Below, in pieces: positions 12,860-15,358 of a stretch of 15,358 nucleotides of DNA. The position numbers and the translations under genes were made by a program. Below the pieces are notes generated by a model. That model did no database searches. It was not told where the DNA came from and saw nothing but the letters and a program-made list of their open reading frames with translations. Origin of the DNA: Methylorubrum extorquens (GTDB lineage Bacteria > Pseudomonadota > Alphaproteobacteria > Rhizobiales > Beijerinckiaceae); contig JAEUAC010000278.1 of the NCBI GenBank assembly GCA_019695455.1, positions 1-15,358 of the forward strand, read 5' to 3'. Every line of letters begins with the position of its first letter. Position 1 is the first letter of the stretch.

Positions 12860-14437
12860 ATGGCAACCCTCCGCTTCGTTCTCGGCGACCAGTTGCATCG
12901 CCGCGTCTCCTCGCTCGTCGACCTCGATCCGGACGTTGACACCGTGCTGATGGTCGAGGTCGCCGCCGAGGCGACCTATGTCCGCCACCACAAGCAGAAG
13001 ATCGCCTTCCTGTTCTCGGCCATGCGCCACTTCGCGGCCGAGCTCAGGGAGGAGGGCATCCGGGTCGATTACGTCCAGCTGGACGACCCGGGCAATACCG
13101 GCTCGTTCGACGGAGAGCTGGAGCGAGCGGTGGCGCGGCTCCGGCCCGACCGCGTCGTCGTGACGGAGCCCGGCGAGTGGCGCGTGGCGGAATCGATGGC
13201 GACGTGGCGCGACCGGCTCGGCCTGCCGGTCGAGATCCGCGACGACAACCGCTTCCTGTGCTCGCGCGCCGAATTCGCCCGCTGGTCCGACGGCAAGTCC
13301 GCGTACCGAATGGAGGATTTCTACCGCGAGATGCGGCGGCGCACGGGCTACCTGATGGACGCGGGCAGCCCCGAAGGCGGCCGCTGGAACTTCGACCGGG
13401 AGAACCGGAAGCCGCTGCCGGCGCGTCTCGACCCGCCGGACCCGCCGCGCTTCGATCCGGACGCGATCACGCGCGAGGTCCTGGAGTTGGTGGAAGCGCG
13501 CTTCGGCGGCCATTTCGGCACCCTCGACGGGTTTCGCTGGGCCGTCACGCGGCACAATGCCCTGCGGGCGCTCGCGCATTTCGCCGACCACCGGCTCGGC
13601 CTCTACGGCGACTACCAGGACGCGATGCGGCAGGGCGCGGACTTCCTCTACCACTCGGTCCTGTCGCCCTACATCAACGCGGGCCTGCTCACGCCGGACG
13701 AGGTCGCCGAGACGGCGATCCGGGCCTATCGCGAGGGATCGGCCCCGCTCAACGCGGTCGAGGGCTTCGTCCGCCAGCTCATCGGCTGGCGGGAATACGT
13801 CCGCGGCGTCTACTGGGCGCGCATGCCCGAATTCGCGCGGTCGAACGCCCTCGAGGCGCACCGGCCGCTGCCGTGGTTCTACTGGTCCGGCGAGACGGAC
13901 ATGTACTGCCTGGCGGAGGCGATCCGCGGCACGGCCCAGCATGCCTGGGCGCATCACATCCAGCGCCTGATGGTCACGGGGAACTTCGCGCTCCTCGCCG
14001 GCCTGAAGCCGGCCGAGGTGGAGGAATGGTACCTCGTCGTCTACGCCGACGCCTACGAATGGGTGGAGCTGCCCAACGTTCACGGCATGATCCTCTACGC
14101 CGACGGTGGCCTTCTCGGATCGAAGCCCTACGCGTCCTCCGGCGCCTACATCGACCGCATGTCGGATTATTGCGGCCGGTGTCGCTACGACGTGAAGCAG
14201 CGGACCGGGCCCGACGCCTGCCCCTTCAACGCGCTCTACTGGCACTTCATCATGCGCAACGAGGACCGGCTGCGCGGCAACCACCGCATGCGCATGCCCT
14301 ACGGCACCCTGGACAAGATGAAGCCTGCGCGGAGGGAGGAGCTTCGGGCGAGCGCGGAGGCGTTCCTGGCCTCGCCCGCCATGTCGCCGGATCCCGCCTC
14401 CGCCGCGAGGCCGGCCCGGCAGCCCCGCCTCCTGTGA
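12860..14437 (+). CDS. phrB: Iron-sulfur bacterial (6-4) photolyase/cryptochrome (PhrB type)
   Basis: This 525-residue flavoprotein belongs to the FeS-BCP branch of the photolyase/cryptochrome family, which uses light and FAD to repair (6-4) photoproducts and carries a ribolumazine antenna and a 4Fe-4S cluster. The four cluster cysteines are C350 (DMYC), C438 and C441 (YCGRC) and C454 (DACPFN), which fall on the same numbers I recall for Agrobacterium PhrB. The His pair H365-H366 (AWAHHIQRL), needed for (6-4) repair there, is also present, as are W342, W390, Y391 and Y399 of the proposed electron path. The N-terminal antenna domain starts at TLRFVLGDQL, so the ATG at 12860 is secure although no ribosome-binding site precedes it. 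A Pro/Ala-rich tail of about 20 residues follows the fold. It lies directly upstream of tatA with a 111-base gap. Confidence 0.95.
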   Translation: MATLRFVLGDQLHRRVSSLVDLDPDVDTVLMVEVAAEATYVRHHKQKIAFLFSAMRHFAAELREEGIRVDYVQLDDPGNTGSFDGELERAVARLRPDRVVVTEPGEWRVAESMATWRDRLGLPVEIRDDNRFLCSRAEFARWSDGKSAYRMEDFYREMRRRTGYLMDAGSPEGGRWNFDRENRKPLPARLDPPDPPRFDPDAITREVLELVEARFGGHFGTLDGFRWAVTRHNALRALAHFADHRLGLYGDYQDAMRQGADFLYHSVLSPYINAGLLTPDEVAETAIRAYREGSAPLNAVEGFVRQLIGWREYVRGVYWARMPEFARSNALEAHRPLPWFYWSGETDMYCLAEAIRGTAQHAWAHHIQRLMVTGNFALLAGLKPAEVEEWYLVVYADAYEWVELPNVHGMILYADGGLLGSKPYASSGAYIDRMSDYCGRCRYDVKQRTGPDACPFNALYWHFIMRNEDRLRGNHRMRMPYGTLDKMKPARREELRASAEAFLASPAMSPDPASAARPARQPRLL

Positions 14438-14466
14438 GGGCGTCGGGGAGCGGCACCACGTCGTTC

Positions 14467-14495
14467 TTGTTTTCGCCGCGACCGGCCCCTAGTTT
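14467..14495 (+). promoter_or_regulatory. Probable sigma-70 promoter of tatAB
   Basis: TTGTTT (14467-14472) and TAGTTT (14490-14495) are separated by 17 bases, in an unusually T-rich patch for this DNA. It would give the tat genes their own transcript, starting near 14502, about 47 bases before the tatA ATG. Confidence 0.45.
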
Positions 14496-14548
14496 GCGCC
14501 CAACAACGCGGGAACAGCGTCCTTCGGGCGCGCACAGGAGAGAACGCC

Positions 14549-14815
14549 ATGGGTGGCGCGAGCATCTGGCACTGGGTCGTCGTGGGCGGGATCGTCCTGC
14601 TGCTCTTCGGGCGCGGCAAGATTTCCGAGATGATGGGCGACGTCGCCAAGGGCATCAAGGCGTTCAAGAAGGGCATGTCGGACGACGAGACGCCGGCCGC
14701 GACGCCCGTCACGCCGGTCGCCTCGAACCCGAACGATCCGCTGCGCACGCTGGAGCACCGGAACCCGCAGCCGGCGGCGCCGGCGTCGACGCTGGCCGAC
14801 CGCAAGCTCGGCTGA
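14549..14815 (+). CDS. tatA: Sec-independent protein translocase subunit TatA
   Basis: TatA forms the variable-size pore or membrane-weakening oligomer that carries folded twin-arginine proteins across the inner membrane. The 88-residue protein has the expected layout: one short N-terminal transmembrane helix (residues 5-20), the hinge F20-G21, then an amphipathic helix (22-43, GRGKISEMMGDVAKGIKAFKKG) and an acidic patch (SDDE). A disordered Pro/Ala-rich tail follows. The FGRGKISE hinge is the alphaproteobacterial variant of FGPKKLPE. The ATG at 14549 has an AGGAGA site upstream. It is followed by tatB 59 bases later on the same strand; tatC is expected beyond the window. Photolyases lack signal peptides, so the upstream neighbour is probably not functionally linked. 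Confidence 0.95.
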   Translation: MGGASIWHWVVVGGIVLLLFGRGKISEMMGDVAKGIKAFKKGMSDDETPAATPVTPVASNPNDPLRTLEHRNPQPAAPASTLADRKLG

Positions 14816-14874
14816 GGCCCGCCTCTTTCACGTAATCGCGCCGGGCCCGGGCCCCGCGCGCCGGGCCTGTCCGC

Positions 14875-15358
14875 ATGTTCGACATGAGCTGGGGCGAGAT
14901 CATGGTGATCGGGGGAGTCGCCCTGATCGTCATCGGCCCCAAGGATCTTCCGAAAGCCTTGCGCACCGTCGGACAGATGACGACCAAGGTGCGCCGCCTC
15001 GCGTCCGAGTTCCAGTCGCAGTTCAGCGAGGCGATGCGGGAGGCGGAGCTCGAGGACGTGCGCAAGGAGATGGAGGGGCTGAACCGATCGGTCGCCTCCG
15101 CCACCTCGACCGCGTTCAACCCGATCCAGACCATCCGAGACGAGATCAAGGGCGCCGTGGACGCGAAACCCGTGACGGCGACGTCGGCCGAGAGCTACGT
15201 GCCCCTGGAGCCCGCCGTGTCGATCGACCCGCCGCTGCCGCCGCCTGTCGAGGCGCCGGTCGTGGAGGAGGTCGGTCCCGTGCCCCAGATCGAGCCCGCC
15301 ACGCCCGTCCTGCCCGCCCACGGACCCACGCCGTCGCCCGCGAACGACGTACCGACCG
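14875..15358 (+). CDS. tatB: Sec-independent protein translocase subunit TatB (partial)
   Basis: The frame is open to the right edge, so at least 161 residues are present and the stop is outside. TatB pairs with TatC to form the twin-arginine signal receptor. The N-terminus is typical: MFDMSWGEIMVIGGVALIVI is a single membrane helix with the conserved polar residue E8, followed by the GPKDLPKALR hinge (21-30) and a long amphipathic helix (about 30-70) with SEFQSQFSEAMREAELEDVRKE character. From about residue 105 the tail is rich in Pro, Val, Glu and Ala and looks disordered; such long tails are common in alphaproteobacterial TatB. The ATG at 14875 lies 59 bases after tatA. The GC-rich gap can form short hairpins, but no strong ribosome-binding site is visible. 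Confidence 0.92.
   Translation, partial: MFDMSWGEIMVIGGVALIVIGPKDLPKALRTVGQMTTKVRRLASEFQSQFSEAMREAELEDVRKEMEGLNRSVASATSTAFNPIQTIRDEIKGAVDAKPVTATSAESYVPLEPAVSIDPPLPPPVEAPVVEEVGPVPQIEPATPVLPAHGPTPSPANDVPT

Noticed and set aside
12815..14284. 489-codon open frame antisense to the photolyase
   Set aside because: No ribosome-binding site or recognisable domain; shadow of phrB.
13177..14835. 552-codon frame crossing phrB and tatA on the same strand
   Set aside because: It spans two well-identified genes in another frame and has a composition-biased translation.

Overview
The window is a very GC-rich chromosomal segment of housekeeping type, with strong G/C preference at third codon positions. The gene content and protein sequences fit an alphaproteobacterium of the Hyphomicrobiales (Rhizobiales), most likely Methylobacteriaceae or a close relative. 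This placement rests on protein style (alphaproteobacterial-type TatA and PurS/PurQ, a PhrB-type iron-sulfur photolyase, EcfG-like promoters), not on a database search. I see no insertion sequence, prophage, CRISPR array, tRNA, rRNA or integration scar. No gene-free stretch exceeds about 150 bases.

Layout. 1-694: 3' part of an unrecognised gene with a methyltransferase-like nucleotide-binding motif. 747-2084: glutamyl-tRNA synthetase (gltX). 2103-3952 (minus): a ureidoglycolate lyase-like gene overlapping rimO by 4 bases. 4086-4298: a small two-helix membrane protein. 4339-6101 (minus): a dadA-like FAD oxidoreductase followed 20 bases later by a stand-alone CinA C-terminal domain protein. 6152-7461: an ECF sigma factor and its RskA-type membrane anti-sigma factor, overlapping by ATGA. 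7559-8110 (minus): a secreted fasciclin-domain protein facing the sigma operon across a shared terminator hairpin. 8255-9237: purS and purQ. 9241-11040 (minus): a KefB-type cation/proton antiporter. 11154-11999: a CoxD/MoxR-type AAA+ ATPase. 12037-12282 and 12428-12772 (both minus): two small exported proteins of unknown function. 12860-14437: a PhrB-type photolyase. 14549 to the window end: tatA and the start of tatB.

How the genes may work together. The sigma/anti-sigma pair beside a fasciclin protein repeats the arrangement known for SigK/RskA and MPT70/MPT83 in mycobacteria, so the fasciclin gene is the obvious candidate target. Two other places carry close matches to the alphaproteobacterial general-stress (EcfG) promoter, GGAAC-N16/17-CGTT. 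One lies just upstream of the 81-residue exported protein (N16). The other lies just upstream of the photolyase (N17), where it is so close to the ATG that the mRNA would be nearly leaderless. The right half may therefore contain a small stress-responsive set (photolyase, a tiny secreted protein, perhaps the fasciclin protein) set among core genes for purine synthesis, translation and Tat export.

No dramatic new system is visible. The best leads are the stress promoters, the ECF/fasciclin module, the partnerless CoxD-type ATPase and the unrecognised small secreted proteins.
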